Below are positions 53,496 through 61,735 of a DNA stretch of 64,000 nucleotides, piece after piece. The stretch's first letter is position 1. Each line of letters starts with the position of its first letter. Both the position numbers and the translations under genes were made by a program. The stretch comes from Massilia sp. Se16.2.3 (GTDB taxonomy: Bacteria > Pseudomonadota > Gammaproteobacteria > Burkholderiales > Burkholderiaceae_D): the NCBI RefSeq assembly GCF_014171595.1, contig NZ_CP050451.1, forward strand, positions 4,526,001 through 4,590,000. The letters are read 5' to 3'. Below the pieces are notes generated by a model that saw only the letters and a program-made list of their open reading frames with translations, searched no databases and was not told the DNA's origin.

Positions 53496-53615
53496 CGGGG
53501 TGGCAATAAAGCTACTGCGCGTCGAATTTCCAGCCTGCGGTGCTCGCCGTACTCAAGTACGGCTGCGCGCCTCGGCCGGAACTTCTTCCGCTCGCTACGC
53601 TTTCTTGCCATCCCG
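53496..53615. repeat. Structured intergenic repeat, family S, copy B
   Basis: Terminal inverted repeats CGGGGTGGCAATAAAGC and GCTTTCTTGCCATCCCG agree at 15 of 17 positions. The core, read on the minus strand, has GTAGCGAGCGGAAG, GGCGCGCAGC, GTAC-TTGA-GTAC, GGCGAGCA, and CGACGCGCAG in the same order and spacing as copy A. Length 120 bp. Confidence 0.85.
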
Positions 53616-53709
53616 TGTTGTGTTACCAGGAAGGATCTCTCGATTCTTCGCAAAGTGGCGGGTATTGTAACGCAACATCCGGCGCGCATAGGGGGTGGGG
53701 TAAATTTTG

Positions 53710-53740
53710 TTGACCGGCTAAATGATAATAGTTATCATTT
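53710..53740 (+). promoter_or_regulatory. Fur-box-controlled sigma-70 promoter
   Basis: TTGACC (53710-53715) and TATCAT (53733-53738) are 17 nt apart. Over the -10 lies AAATGATAA-N3-TTATCATTT (53720-53740), a perfect 9+9 palindrome matching the Fur box. Iron-loaded Fur bound here would block RNA polymerase, so the downstream operon should be switched on by iron shortage. Confidence 0.88.
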
Positions 53741-53766
53741 GCGTTGTGTACTCAACAGGAAATTGC

Positions 53767-54447
53767 ATGTCTGCCCAGAACCCGCCGGGTTTACCGTCCA
53801 ACCCGTCCCAGGGCGGTGCCGCCGCCCTTCCCGGTGCGCGGCGGTCGCTATGGCTCAAGACGCTGCACCAGTGGCATTGGATCAGCTCGGCGATCTGTCT
53901 GATGGCGATGCTGCTGTTCAGTATTACCGGGTTCACGCTGAACCATGCGGCGCAGATCGAGTCGAAACCGCAGGTCACGCGCCTCAAGGCGACGGTGCCG
54001 GCGGCGCTGCTGCCGGAACTGCGGGCCTATGCCGAAGCGCATGTCGATGGCGAGGCGGCCGTGCCGCCGGCGCTGGTGGCATGGGCGAATGGCGCCTTGC
54101 CGGTCGACCTGCGCGGACGCACGGCGGAATGGAGCGAGGAAGACGCGTATATCGCCCTGCCCCGTCCGGGTGGCGATGCCTGGCTGCGAGTCGGGCTCGA
54201 CGGCAAGGCCGAATACGAACTCACCAGCCGCGGTACGATCTCCTGGCTGAACGACCTGCACAAGGGCCGCAATACCGGGCCGGTCTGGAGCTGGTTTATC
54301 GACATCTTCGCCCTGGCCTGCCTGGTGTTCTGCATTACCGGCTTCCTGATATTGAAAATCCACGCGGCCAACCGGCCGTCGACCTGGCCCGTGATCGGTT
54401 TCGGCATCGTCCTGCCGGCCGTGCTCGCGCTGCTGTTCATCCATTAA
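53767..54447 (+). CDS. PepSY-associated membrane protein, first gene of Fur operon
   Basis: The protein is 226 residues from ATG 53767 with AGGA upstream. Helix 1 (about 38-58) has LHQWHWISSAICLMAMLLFS, helix 2 and 3 lie near the end (about 178-198, 206-224), and the periplasmic part between contains ISWLNDLHKGRN. The paired His in the first helix and DLHKG are typical of PepSY-TM proteins that may bind heme and pass electrons. It is followed by DUF2271, DUF4198, ApbE and a flavodoxin-reductase. Confidence 0.88.
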   Translation: MSAQNPPGLPSNPSQGGAAALPGARRSLWLKTLHQWHWISSAICLMAMLLFSITGFTLNHAAQIESKPQVTRLKATVPAALLPELRAYAEAHVDGEAAVPPALVAWANGALPVDLRGRTAEWSEEDAYIALPRPGGDAWLRVGLDGKAEYELTSRGTISWLNDLHKGRNTGPVWSWFIDIFALACLVFCITGFLILKIHAANRPSTWPVIGFGIVLPAVLALLFIH

Positions 54448-54471
54448 TCGTCTCTATATAGAAGGCTCTGC

Positions 54472-54987
54472 ATGAAACTGTCTCCCTCGCTCGCCGCCCT
54501 GACCCTGCCGCTGCTGTCCGGCGGCGCCGTGGCCGCGGACTTGTCCGTGAAGTTCGAATTGCCGCAGCTGAACGTGGCCGAGTACCACAAGCCGTATGTC
54601 GCGATGTGGATCGAAAAGGCCGACGGCTCCGTCGCCTCGACCCTGGCCGTGCTCTACGACGTCAAGAAAAAGGACAACGCCGGCGAGAAGTGGGTGAAGG
54701 ACATGCGTACCTGGTGGCGCAAAGTGGGCCGCGAGACCACCCTGCCGATCGACGGCGTTTCCGGTGCCACCCGCGCCGCCGGCACCCATACGTTGAGCTT
54801 CGGCCCGGCACGCACCGGCATCGACAAGCTGCCGGCCGGCGATTACAAGCTGGTCGTGGAAGCGGCGCGCGAAGCGGGCGGACGCGAACTGGTGCGCGTG
54901 CCCTTCGCCCTGCCCGCCAAGGGCAAGGTGGCGGCCAACGCCGTCGGCAAGGAAGAACTCGGCGCCGTGTCCATCAACATCCAATAA
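54472..54987 (+). CDS. DUF2271 periplasmic protein
   Basis: The 171-residue exported protein (signal 1-22, AVAA cleavage) has LSVKFELPQLNVAEYHKPYVA, VKDMRTWWRKVGRE and VDGxSGATRxAGTH-like IDGVSGATRAAGTH. This is the DUF2271 pattern; the SGAT segment resembles FMN-attachment motifs (S(T)GA(T/S)), which ApbE enzymes modify on Thr, so it could be the target of the ApbE encoded two genes downstream (inference). The gap to the preceding gene is 24 bp. Confidence 0.88.
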   Translation: MKLSPSLAALTLPLLSGGAVAADLSVKFELPQLNVAEYHKPYVAMWIEKADGSVASTLAVLYDVKKKDNAGEKWVKDMRTWWRKVGRETTLPIDGVSGATRAAGTHTLSFGPARTGIDKLPAGDYKLVVEAAREAGGRELVRVPFALPAKGKVAANAVGKEELGAVSINIQ

Positions 54988-55001
54988 TAAAGAGGCAGAT
55001 C

Positions 55002-55832
55002 ATGCAAAACTCCTTCATCAAGCACGGCGTACTGGGTCTGGTCCTGCTGGCCGCGGCCGGCGCCGCCAGCGCCCACCGTCCCTGGATGTTGCCGACCTCG
55101 ACGATCGTCGAGAGCAAGGACGCCTGGGTCACGATCGACGGTGCCATCTCCGAAGGCCTGTTCGACGTCGACCACATGCCGCTGCGCATGGATGGCGCGC
55201 TTGTTACCGGCCCGGATGGCAATACCGCCCCGGCCCCCGCCGCCGTGATGGGCAAGATGCGCGCCTCGATCGACCTGCCCCTGCCCAAGGAAGGCACCTA
55301 CCGCATTGCCCTGGTCAGCACCAACGTCATGGGCAGCTACAAGGTCGGTGAAGAGGTGAAACGCTTCCGCGCCAGCGAGGCCGATTTCGCCAGGCAGGTG
55401 CCCGCCGGTGCCCAGGACCTGCGCAAGACCATCACCCACCAGCGCATCGAGACCTTTGTCAGCGCCCACAAGACGAATGACGCGGCCCTGAAACCGACGG
55501 GCAAGGGCCTGGAGATGGTGCCCCTGACCCACCCGAACGACCTGCGCGCCAACGAGACCATGCGCGTGCGCTTCCTGCTCGACGGCAAACCGCTGCCGAA
55601 CCTGCCGTTCAGTCTGGTACCAGGTGGCGTGCGCTACCGCGGCGTGGCCGGCGAAATCCGCCTGACCACCGACGCCAAGGGCGAAGCCAGCTTCAAACTA
55701 CCGGCCGCGAACATGTACTGGATGAACGCGGCCTACCCGCCGAATCCCGGCAAGGGCCCGGCGCCGGACAACGGTCCGGCGGAGACCCGCCGTTATGCCT
55801 ACACGGCCACTCTCGAAGCGCTGCCGGAGTAA
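55002..55832 (+). CDS. DUF4198 periplasmic protein
   Basis: The 276-residue protein has a signal peptide (cleavage near ASA-HRPW). The mature start HRPWMLPTSTIV with the N-terminal His, and the C-terminal MRVRFLLDGKPLPNLP / LTTDAKGEASFKLPAANMYW fit DUF4198, a Ni/Co- or iron-operon associated periplasmic family of unknown role. AGAGG lies before the start, 14 bp after the DUF2271 stop. Confidence 0.88.
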   Translation: MQNSFIKHGVLGLVLLAAAGAASAHRPWMLPTSTIVESKDAWVTIDGAISEGLFDVDHMPLRMDGALVTGPDGNTAPAPAAVMGKMRASIDLPLPKEGTYRIALVSTNVMGSYKVGEEVKRFRASEADFARQVPAGAQDLRKTITHQRIETFVSAHKTNDAALKPTGKGLEMVPLTHPNDLRANETMRVRFLLDGKPLPNLPFSLVPGGVRYRGVAGEIRLTTDAKGEASFKLPAANMYWMNAAYPPNPGKGPAPDNGPAETRRYAYTATLEALPE

Positions 55833-55893
55833 GAAAGCTTGTACCCGGGCGCGCCACATTCGGCGCGCCCGTTTGCTCCCCCCTTTGGCACCC

Positions 55894-56893
55894 ATGCGCG
55901 ACGTCCTCGTCCCTCTCACCATCGATCCTGCCCCGCCGCCGGCCGGCAGCGCGCTGTTCGACGCCGCTGGTTCCACCATGGGCACGCGCTGGTCGGCACG
56001 CCTGATGCTGCCGTCCGGCGTGCGCAGCGAATTGGGCAGCCAGATGCAGCGCGAGCTCGACGGGATCAATGCCGAGATGAGCCACTGGCAAGCCGATTCC
56101 GATCTTGGCCGCTACAACCGCGCCGCGCCCGGCAGCTGGCATGCCCTGCCGCCGCGCTTCCTGGAAGTCGTCGACTTTGCGATAGGTGTGATGGGTGAAA
56201 GCGGCGGCGCTTACGACCCGTTTGCCGGCGCACTCGTCAACCTGTGGGGTTTCGGCCCCGAGCGTCGTTTTGACCAGCCGGGCTTTTATGCCCCGGCACC
56301 GGACGCGGTACAGGCAGTGCTCGCCCGACGCGCGGCGCTGCGGCCCGTCCGTGATGATGAGAACCGCCTGCTGCAGCCGGGCGGCGCCCTGCTCGACCTG
56401 TCCTCGATTGCCAAGGGCTATGCCGTCGACCGCCTGGCCTGGTGCACGGAACAGCACGGCGTCGGCCACTACCTCGTCGAGATCGGCGGAGAACTGCGCG
56501 GCGCCGGCATGAAGCCGGACGGGCAGCCCCGGTGGGTGACGCTCGAAGGCGTGCCCGGCGCCGACGACATTCCGGCGGTCGTCGCCCTGCATGGCCTGGC
56601 CGTGGCCACCTCGGGCGACTACCGGCGCTTCTTTCATCACGGCGCCCGCCGTGCCTCGCACACGCTCGATCCCCGCAGCGGCTACCCGGTGGCGAACGAC
56701 ATCGCCTCGGACCACCGTGGTGGATGCGCGCTGCATGCCGGCCGACGCGCATTCGACGGCGATTACCGTCCTCGGTCCCGAGGCGGGCCTGGCCTATGCC
56801 GAAGAGCGCGACATCGCCGCACGCCTGCTGCTGCGCCGGGCCGGGCGCCTCGAAGAACGCGTGAGCAGCGCCTGGCGCGCGCTCCTGCAATGA
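55894..56893 (+). CDS. apbE: FAD:protein FMN transferase ApbE (one extra base)
   Basis: ApbE attaches FMN to Thr residues of exported proteins. AAGSTMGTRWSARL, LDLSSIAKGYAVDRLA, VEIGGELRGAG, VATSGDYRRFF and SHTLDPRSGYPV are the family motifs. After NDIAS the frame changes; removing a surplus G at 56709/56710 gives IASTTVVDARCMPADAHST and the correct C-terminus to 56893, about 332 residues. No lipobox is seen, so it may act in the cytosol or use another export path. Confidence 0.92.
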
Positions 56894-56906
56894 CCCTGCC
56901 GCCACC

Positions 56907-58239
56907 ATGATGACCATCGACCCTGTCCGCTGGACGGCCGCCGCCGCCACCCGGTCCTGGCCTGGGGCGGCCTGTGCGGGGCCATGCTGGGCCGCCGGCG
57001 CCAGCCCGCGCAGCCGCAGGACGCCGACTGGCTGGTGGTGCATGCCAGCCAGACCGGCAATGCCGACTACCTGGCCCGGCAGACCGCCGCCACGCTCGCA
57101 ACCGGCGGCCTGTCTGCACGCACCATCGACATCGCCGACCTCGACGCCGCCATCCTGCAGGGCGCCACCCGGGTGCTGTTCGTCGCCAGCACCTACGGCG
57201 AAGGCGACGCGCCCGATGCCGCCGCGCGCTTTGCCGCCGTGACGATGGCAGGGGATGTCGACCTGGCGCAACTGCACTACGGCGTACTGGCACTGGGCGA
57301 CAGCAGCTACACGCACTATTGCGGCTTCGGCCGCGCCCTCGACGCCTGGCTGCGAGCGCGCGGGGCCACGCCACTGTTCGAACGCATCGATGTCGACCGC
57401 GGGAATGCCGACGCCATCGCCGCCTGGCAGCATCAACTGAGTCACCTGGCCGGTACCAGCGACCTGCCCGACTGGGAAGGCCCGGCCTATGGCGAGTGGC
57501 GCATCCTCGAGCGTACCCTGCTGAACCCCGGCAGCGCTGGTGCCCCGCTCTACCGCATCGTCCTGATTCCTGCGGCGGGCGGCTTGCCCGACTGGGAAGC
57601 AGGCGACCTGGTGCAGGTAAGCGCCCCCGGCGACCCCGACCTGCCGCGCGAATACTCGATCGCCTCGGTGCCGGGTGAAGGACGCATCGAACTACTGGTG
57701 CGCCTGCAGCGCCACGAGGACGGCAGCCTTGGTGCAGCCTCCGGCTATGCCTGCAGGCGACCGGGCACGACATCATCGCCCTGCGCATTCGCACCCATCC
57801 GCGCTTCCGCCTGGGCGAGAACGCCGCGCGGCCGCTGATCCTGGTCGGCAATGGCACCGGCCTGGCGGACCTGCGCGCCCACCTGAAGGCGCGCATCGAC
57901 GCCGGCATGGATGAGAACTGGCTCGTTTTCGGGGAGCGCAATGCCAATGTCGACTTCCTGCTGCGCGAGGAGCTCGAAAGCTGGCACGCGGCCGGCAAGC
58001 TGGCGCGCCTGGACGCCGTGTTCTCGCGCGACACCGCCGAGACGCGTTATGTGCAGCATGCGCTGCTCGAGCAGGCTGACACGGTGCGGGCATGGGTCGC
58101 ACGCGGCGCCGCGATCTATGTCTGCGGCAGCCTGCAGGGCATGGCGACCGGGGTGCATGAAGCCTTGTGCGCCGTGCTCGGCAGTCAGGCCGTCGACGAT
58201 TTGGCCGCCGACGGACGCTACCGGCGCGACGTCTACTAA
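56907..58239 (+). CDS. Flavodoxin + FNR-type reductase (two one-base deletions)
   Basis: This is a CysJ-like protein of about 444 residues. The N-terminus is a membrane helix read partly in a second frame (VLAWGGLCGAMLGRRR). The flavodoxin domain has HASQTGNADYLARQ and VASTYGEGDAP, LALGDSSYTHYCGFG. The FAD/NADP part has REYSIASV, then LILVGNGTGLADLRAHL, ENWLVFGERN and VYVCGSLQGMATGVHEAL. Frame breaks near 56940-56955 and near 57750; two deletions restore the length. It would deliver NADPH electrons to the PepSY or FMN proteins of this operon (inference). Confidence 0.85.
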
Positions 58240-58302
58240 GCGCCCGACAACAGCCCTTGCTTGTTCAGACAGCAACATCGTACACTGAGCCGTTCTGGGC
58301 GT

Positions 58303-58331
58303 CTGCTTTCGGCCACAACCGGGCATTCGAA
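58303..58331 (+). repeat. Leader repeat L1
   Basis: TGCTTTCGGCCACAACCGGG then CATTCGAA. It shares TTCGGCCAnAAnCGG with L2-L4. It lies about 50 nt before the IS3 remnant frame. Confidence 0.6.
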
Positions 58332-58380
58332 GGCTTGCAACGTTTGGGCATGGGCCGCTCTTCACACTGGATAGCAAACC

Positions 58381-58500
58381 ATGAAACGAAGTTTGAAGGC
58401 TGCCAGGGACGTCTTTGACTACATCGAGATGTTCTACAATCCAAAGCGCCGGCACGGCTTCAAGGAAAAGCTGTCGCCAATCGATTTTGAAAAACGATAA
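58381..58500 (+). pseudogene. IS3-family transposase C-terminal remnant
   Basis: Thirty-nine codons encode MKRSLKAARDVFDYIEMFYN, then PKRRHGFKEKLSPIDFEKR and a stop. This is the C-terminal end of an IS3-type OrfB integrase, the FDYIEMFYNPKRRH stretch being diagnostic. The DDE catalytic part and the element ends are gone. Confidence 0.85.
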
Positions 58501-58579
58501 GGTGAACGGCGCGCGAGTGTCCAGGGAACCGTAGTCGATTCAAAGCTTACTTGCGCACGCCATTTTTTTGACCACGAAA

Positions 58580-59329
58580 ATGTTCAATCCGCGGCCCCTC
58601 ATCCGGTCCATTTCACTGCCTGGCTTCAAGCCATGCGTGGTAATCGACGACTTTCTGCTGGACCCAGAAAAAATGCTGGCATTTGCGGCTGCACGACGTG
58701 CTGCTTTCGCTGTCGATGCCGGAAACTACTTCCCTGGGCCCGAGGTGGCCATGCCATCAGACTTTACTGCACTCCTCAGTGAGTTTTTCACGCTACATAT
58801 ACGGCCTCTGCTGGGCGGGCGGCGTACATTGCAAGCTACAAGCCGACTTTCCATGGTCACCAAACCCCCAGGCACATTGCAGCCGCTCCAGCGCATTTGC
58901 CACAGCGATACGATGGTGGGTACCCGACGTGTCGACTCACAGGCCGGCGAAGCCATGGCCGCCTCGGTTCTTTACTTGTTCCGTGATCCCGACCTTGGCG
59001 GTACGAGTTTTTACAAGCCACGCAGGCCGCCGGAAGAGATCGCCGCCCTTAACTGGGAGGCACGTGCGTTGACCGGAGAGGCGTTCAGTCGGCTCCTGGG
59101 TGGGCCACCCGGCTACCTTACGTCAAGCAATGGCTATTTTGAACAGATTGGCACAGTCCCGGCCGCCTACAACCGGGCTATTTTTTACGATGGGGCTATT
59201 CTGCATTCGGGGCAGATTGACCGCCCGGAACGCTTATCCAATGACCCGGAAGAAGGCCGCCTTACGCTAAACGGTTTCTTCCTGCATCGTCTTACTGCCT
59301 CTGAGGCCGCACGACACCTCTTCAGGTAA
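58580..59329 (+). CDS. DUF6445-like protein, possible 2OG-Fe(II) oxygenase fold
   Basis: The 249-residue protein starts MFNPRPLIRSISLPGF (an in-frame TTG at 58568 is the alternative). VVIDDFLLDPEKMLAFA at the start, CHSD (His108, Asp110), ILHSG (His209) and an Arg at about 227 follow the H-x-D...H...R order of 2-oxoglutarate/iron oxygenases. DUF6445 proteins are known next to tryptophan halogenases and SapC proteins in Xanthomonadales and relatives; neither is present here. Function unknown. Confidence 0.72.
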   Translation: MFNPRPLIRSISLPGFKPCVVIDDFLLDPEKMLAFAAARRAAFAVDAGNYFPGPEVAMPSDFTALLSEFFTLHIRPLLGGRRTLQATSRLSMVTKPPGTLQPLQRICHSDTMVGTRRVDSQAGEAMAASVLYLFRDPDLGGTSFYKPRRPPEEIAALNWEARALTGEAFSRLLGGPPGYLTSSNGYFEQIGTVPAAYNRAIFYDGAILHSGQIDRPERLSNDPEEGRLTLNGFFLHRLTASEAARHLFR

Positions 59330-59434
59330 TTGTGACTGTTTGCGTAAATCCCAGCAGCGTGACACGTTCGTACAAACGGGTGGCCAATGGTGGCAGGCGC
59401 TAGCCTTCCACCTGCCACTCATCCGACCGCGAGG

Positions 59435-59464
59435 GGCCGATTTCGGCCAGACGCGGCTGTCGAT
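59435..59464 (+). repeat. Leader repeat L2
   Basis: GGCCGATTTCGGCCAGACGC followed by GGCTGTCGAT, 15 nt before coaE. GGCCGA and TCGGCC make a short hairpin. Confidence 0.6.
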
Positions 59465-59478
59465 AATTTTCATTAACT

Positions 59479-60099
59479 ATGACCCTGTCTGCCTTCACCA
59501 GGACCAACCCGCGCATTGTCGGCCTCACCGGCGGCATTGCCAGCGGCAAGTCGCTGGCGTGTACGATGTTTTCATCCTTGGGCGTGCCGACGCTATGCAT
59601 CGATCTCGTCGCGCGGTCCATGCATCAGGACCCGTCCCATCCCGCCACACGTGCGCTCGCGACCGCAGTTCCTCAGGCGATGACAGCCGATGGTGCACTA
59701 CGGCGCGGTTCCCTGCGTACACTGTTTGCCCGCGACGAGACCGCCAACACGGCTTTGAAAGAGATTTTCCGCCCCTACGTCCAGCAGGCCGTCAGACAAT
59801 GGACTGACGCGCAGAGCGCCCTTTACGTGGTGTGGGAGGCAGCTCTCCTGGCTGACCTCGGTCTCTCGGTCGACCGAATCCTGGTCATCGAGGCGCCACC
59901 AGAGCTCCGCACAAGTCGCATGCTTACCCGTAGCCCCGGCTGGTCTCGCGACGATGCCGAACACCTCATCGCGGTGCAGGCCGCAACCCCGCTCCCCTTC
60001 GCTTCGCCCACCGACATTCTCATGAATACCGGTACGCGGGATGACCTCAGCCAGCGCGTGCGCGCCCAACACGCCTGTTACCTTGCCCGTTGGAGCTGA
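59479..60099 (+). CDS. coaE: Dephospho-CoA kinase-like protein
   Basis: This is a 206-residue P-loop kinase of the CoaE family, which puts the last phosphate on dephospho-CoA. RIVGLTGGIASGKS has the Walker A at 18-25, then LCIDLVARSMH, and the lid region IEAPPELRTSRMLTRSPGWS. The family's DAD-type motif is replaced by IDLVARSMHQD, so activity cannot be taken for granted. It is likely a second copy besides a housekeeping coaE elsewhere (inference). The stop is one base from the next start: it forms an operon with the CoaD-HD gene. Confidence 0.85.
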   Translation: MTLSAFTRTNPRIVGLTGGIASGKSLACTMFSSLGVPTLCIDLVARSMHQDPSHPATRALATAVPQAMTADGALRRGSLRTLFARDETANTALKEIFRPYVQQAVRQWTDAQSALYVVWEAALLADLGLSVDRILVIEAPPELRTSRMLTRSPGWSRDDAEHLIAVQAATPLPFASPTDILMNTGTRDDLSQRVRAQHACYLARWS

Positions 60100-60100
60100 C

Positions 60101-61210
60101 ATGAAAGCAATTGCCTTCTCGGGTACGCTTGACCCCATCACCAACGGTCACATGTGGGTCATCGGCGAAGCCCGCGCCCTGGCGGACGAAGTGATTGTTT
60201 TTCTGTCCGAAAATCCGTTCAAGAAACCTCTGTTCCCCGCTGAAGATCGGCAACGGATCGTGGAACGCAGCGTGGCAGAGCGAGGCTGGACGAACGTCCG
60301 GGTAATCGTCGTGCGCGGCGACTACACAGCACGCGCGGCCAAGCGGCACGGCATTGACTACCTGATCCGCGGGATTCGCAACACGGCCGACTTCGACTAC
60401 GAAAACCTGATCCAGCAGGCGAACGTCGACGTTTTACATGGAGCCAAGACGATTTTCGTGATGCCGCCGCGTGACCTCGGCTCGGTCAGTTCCAGTTTCG
60501 TTCGCGGCCTGCAGGGCCCAGTCGGCTGGCACTGGATGACGCGACAGTTCATCCCCGGTCCCGCCTACCAGGAGTGGGTTCTGGCGTGGCTGCGCACGGA
60601 ATGGCGGGCGCTATGGCCTGGCGAGGACCAATGGTTTGAGCGCCTTACCGGCCCCACAGCTTATGGTGGGCCGGACCGGCCCTACCACAACCTCGATCAC
60701 CTCGTGCACGGCCTGACGGAAATCCGAATCTGGGCTGAGAATACAGGTAGCACTCCGGAAGACATGGCAGTGTTGAAGAAAGCGTTCTGGTTCCACGACG
60801 CCGTCTACATCCACGGCCCTCAGGAGGTCAGCAACGAGGAAGCGAGCGCGCGGCTCTGGCTCGGCAGCGGGCTGCCCGACGCGCGGGCGGACGAGGTGGC
60901 GGCACTGATCCGCGCGACTGACCATTTCCAGACCGAAGCTATCAACCATCCGCTCAAGCCGGCGATGCTCGGCGCCGATCTGGCGATCCTGGGACAGGAC
61001 CCGCAACAGTACGACTCCTACGCCGCGGCCATCCGCCAGGAATACGCGGTGGTGCCCGACCCAGTCTACCGAGAGCACCGGACGCGAGCGCTTCGTACGC
61101 TGCGAGACAAGGCTGCGCGCGCCGAACTCTTCACGGATGCCTGGTTTGCCAGCCTGTACTCTGAACGGGCACGCGAGAATCTGGAGCGCGAGCTGCACAG
61201 CCTGGAGTGA
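60101..61210 (+). CDS. Fusion: phosphopantetheine adenylyltransferase (CoaD) + HD-type hydrolase
   Basis: The 369-residue protein has two domains. Residues 1-165 are CoaD: FSGTLDPITNGH with the TxGH motif (14-17), LIRGIRNTADFDYE (88-101), and SSSFVR (130-135) in place of the usual ISSTxVR. Residues about 175-369 are a compact HD-type domain: YHNLDH (195-200), FHDAVY (231-236), NEEASA, and Asp293 in GADLAILG; the same pattern occurs in free-standing predicted HD phosphohydrolases. CoaD joins ATP to 4'-phosphopantetheine and CoaE finishes CoA; the HD part could remove a phosphate or pyrophosphate from a CoA-like or nucleotide product (inference). TTGGAG supports the ATG. Fusion of the two is unusual. 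Confidence 0.88.
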   Translation: MKAIAFSGTLDPITNGHMWVIGEARALADEVIVFLSENPFKKPLFPAEDRQRIVERSVAERGWTNVRVIVVRGDYTARAAKRHGIDYLIRGIRNTADFDYENLIQQANVDVLHGAKTIFVMPPRDLGSVSSSFVRGLQGPVGWHWMTRQFIPGPAYQEWVLAWLRTEWRALWPGEDQWFERLTGPTAYGGPDRPYHNLDHLVHGLTEIRIWAENTGSTPEDMAVLKKAFWFHDAVYIHGPQEVSNEEASARLWLGSGLPDARADEVAALIRATDHFQTEAINHPLKPAMLGADLAILGQDPQQYDSYAAAIRQEYAVVPDPVYREHRTRALRTLRDKAARAELFTDAWFASLYSERARENLERELHSLE

Positions 61211-61228
61211 CAGATCCCACACGGTAGC

Positions 61229-61293
61229 TTCCACTTGGCAAGCTGGTATCATCGCTTGACAGGCCGGTTTCGGCCACAAGCGGTCTTTCGCAA
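61229..61293 (+). repeat. Leader repeat L3
   Basis: TTCCACTTGGCAAGCTGGTA, TCATCG, GACAGGCCGGTTTCGGCCAC, AAGCGGTCTTTCGC. It aligns with L4 over more than 60 nt with few differences, including the GGCCGnTnTCGGCC hairpin. It lies 23 nt before the next gene. Confidence 0.85.
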
Positions 61294-61315
61294 CTCGAAA
61301 CGTCTTAAGCGCACC

Positions 61316-61621
61316 ATGACGCGAAAACTAGGTTTCTTATTAGTCGTTGTCGGTTTTGGATGGATGGTTTTATTGCAAGGGGGGCAGTCCCTGCGCGGTG
61401 GAATCAGACCAATTCTCGAAGTCGCATACGCTCAGGTAGATTACGGCGGACGCTCGGCCATTCCTTCCAAAGAGGTCATAGAACTGCTAAGCGAAACGGC
61501 ACGTAGATGCTACGATGCTCAGCCGCTATTTCTGCTACCTGGTGTAACCATGTTAATCGGCGCCATTTTGATTGGGCGACGAAGCGTCGGCATCTCAGAT
61601 GACAAGCGAACCCATTTTTAA
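61316..61621 (+). CDS. Small membrane protein, unknown function
   Basis: The protein is 101 residues from ATG 61316. Two hydrophobic stretches (about 4-20 and 73-91) flank a polar middle with SAIPSKEVIELLSETARRCYD. Lower GC than the neighbours upstream. No family recognised. A leader repeat precedes it. Confidence 0.6.
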   Translation: MTRKLGFLLVVVGFGWMVLLQGGQSLRGGIRPILEVAYAQVDYGGRSAIPSKEVIELLSETARRCYDAQPLFLLPGVTMLIGAILIGRRSVGISDDKRTHF

Positions 61622-61670
61622 AACCGTCCGCTCAGGGTCGATTCCGGCCGGTCGTCATAGCACAGAGATG

Positions 61671-61733
61671 TTTTCCATTGGCAAGCTGCTATCATCGACC
61701 GACAGGCCGATATCGGCCAGAAGCTGCCCTTCA
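61671..61733 (+). repeat. Leader repeat L4
   Basis: TTTTCCATTGGCAAGCTGCT, ATCATCG, GACAGGCCGATATCGGCCAG, AAGCTGCCCTTC. The hairpin has changed on both sides relative to L3 (GGCCGG/GGCC to GGCCGATATCGGCC, a perfect palindrome). It ends directly before the next ATG. Confidence 0.85.
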
Positions 61734-61735
61734 AC

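Larger units (their letters stand above)
53376..53766. other. 390-bp divergent region between odhA and the Fur operon
   Basis: It contains a family-S structured repeat (53496-53615) and the Fur-controlled promoter (53710-53740). The odhA promoter must lie here too but I cannot place it. No gene is seen. Confidence 0.7.
58240..58567. other. Gap with leader repeat and IS remnant
   Basis: It contains a TACACT -10-like element (58281-58286), the leader-repeat core L1 (58303-58331), and an IS3 transposase fragment (58381-58500). No complete gene is seen. It marks the change from the Fur operon to the accessory region. Confidence 0.65.
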
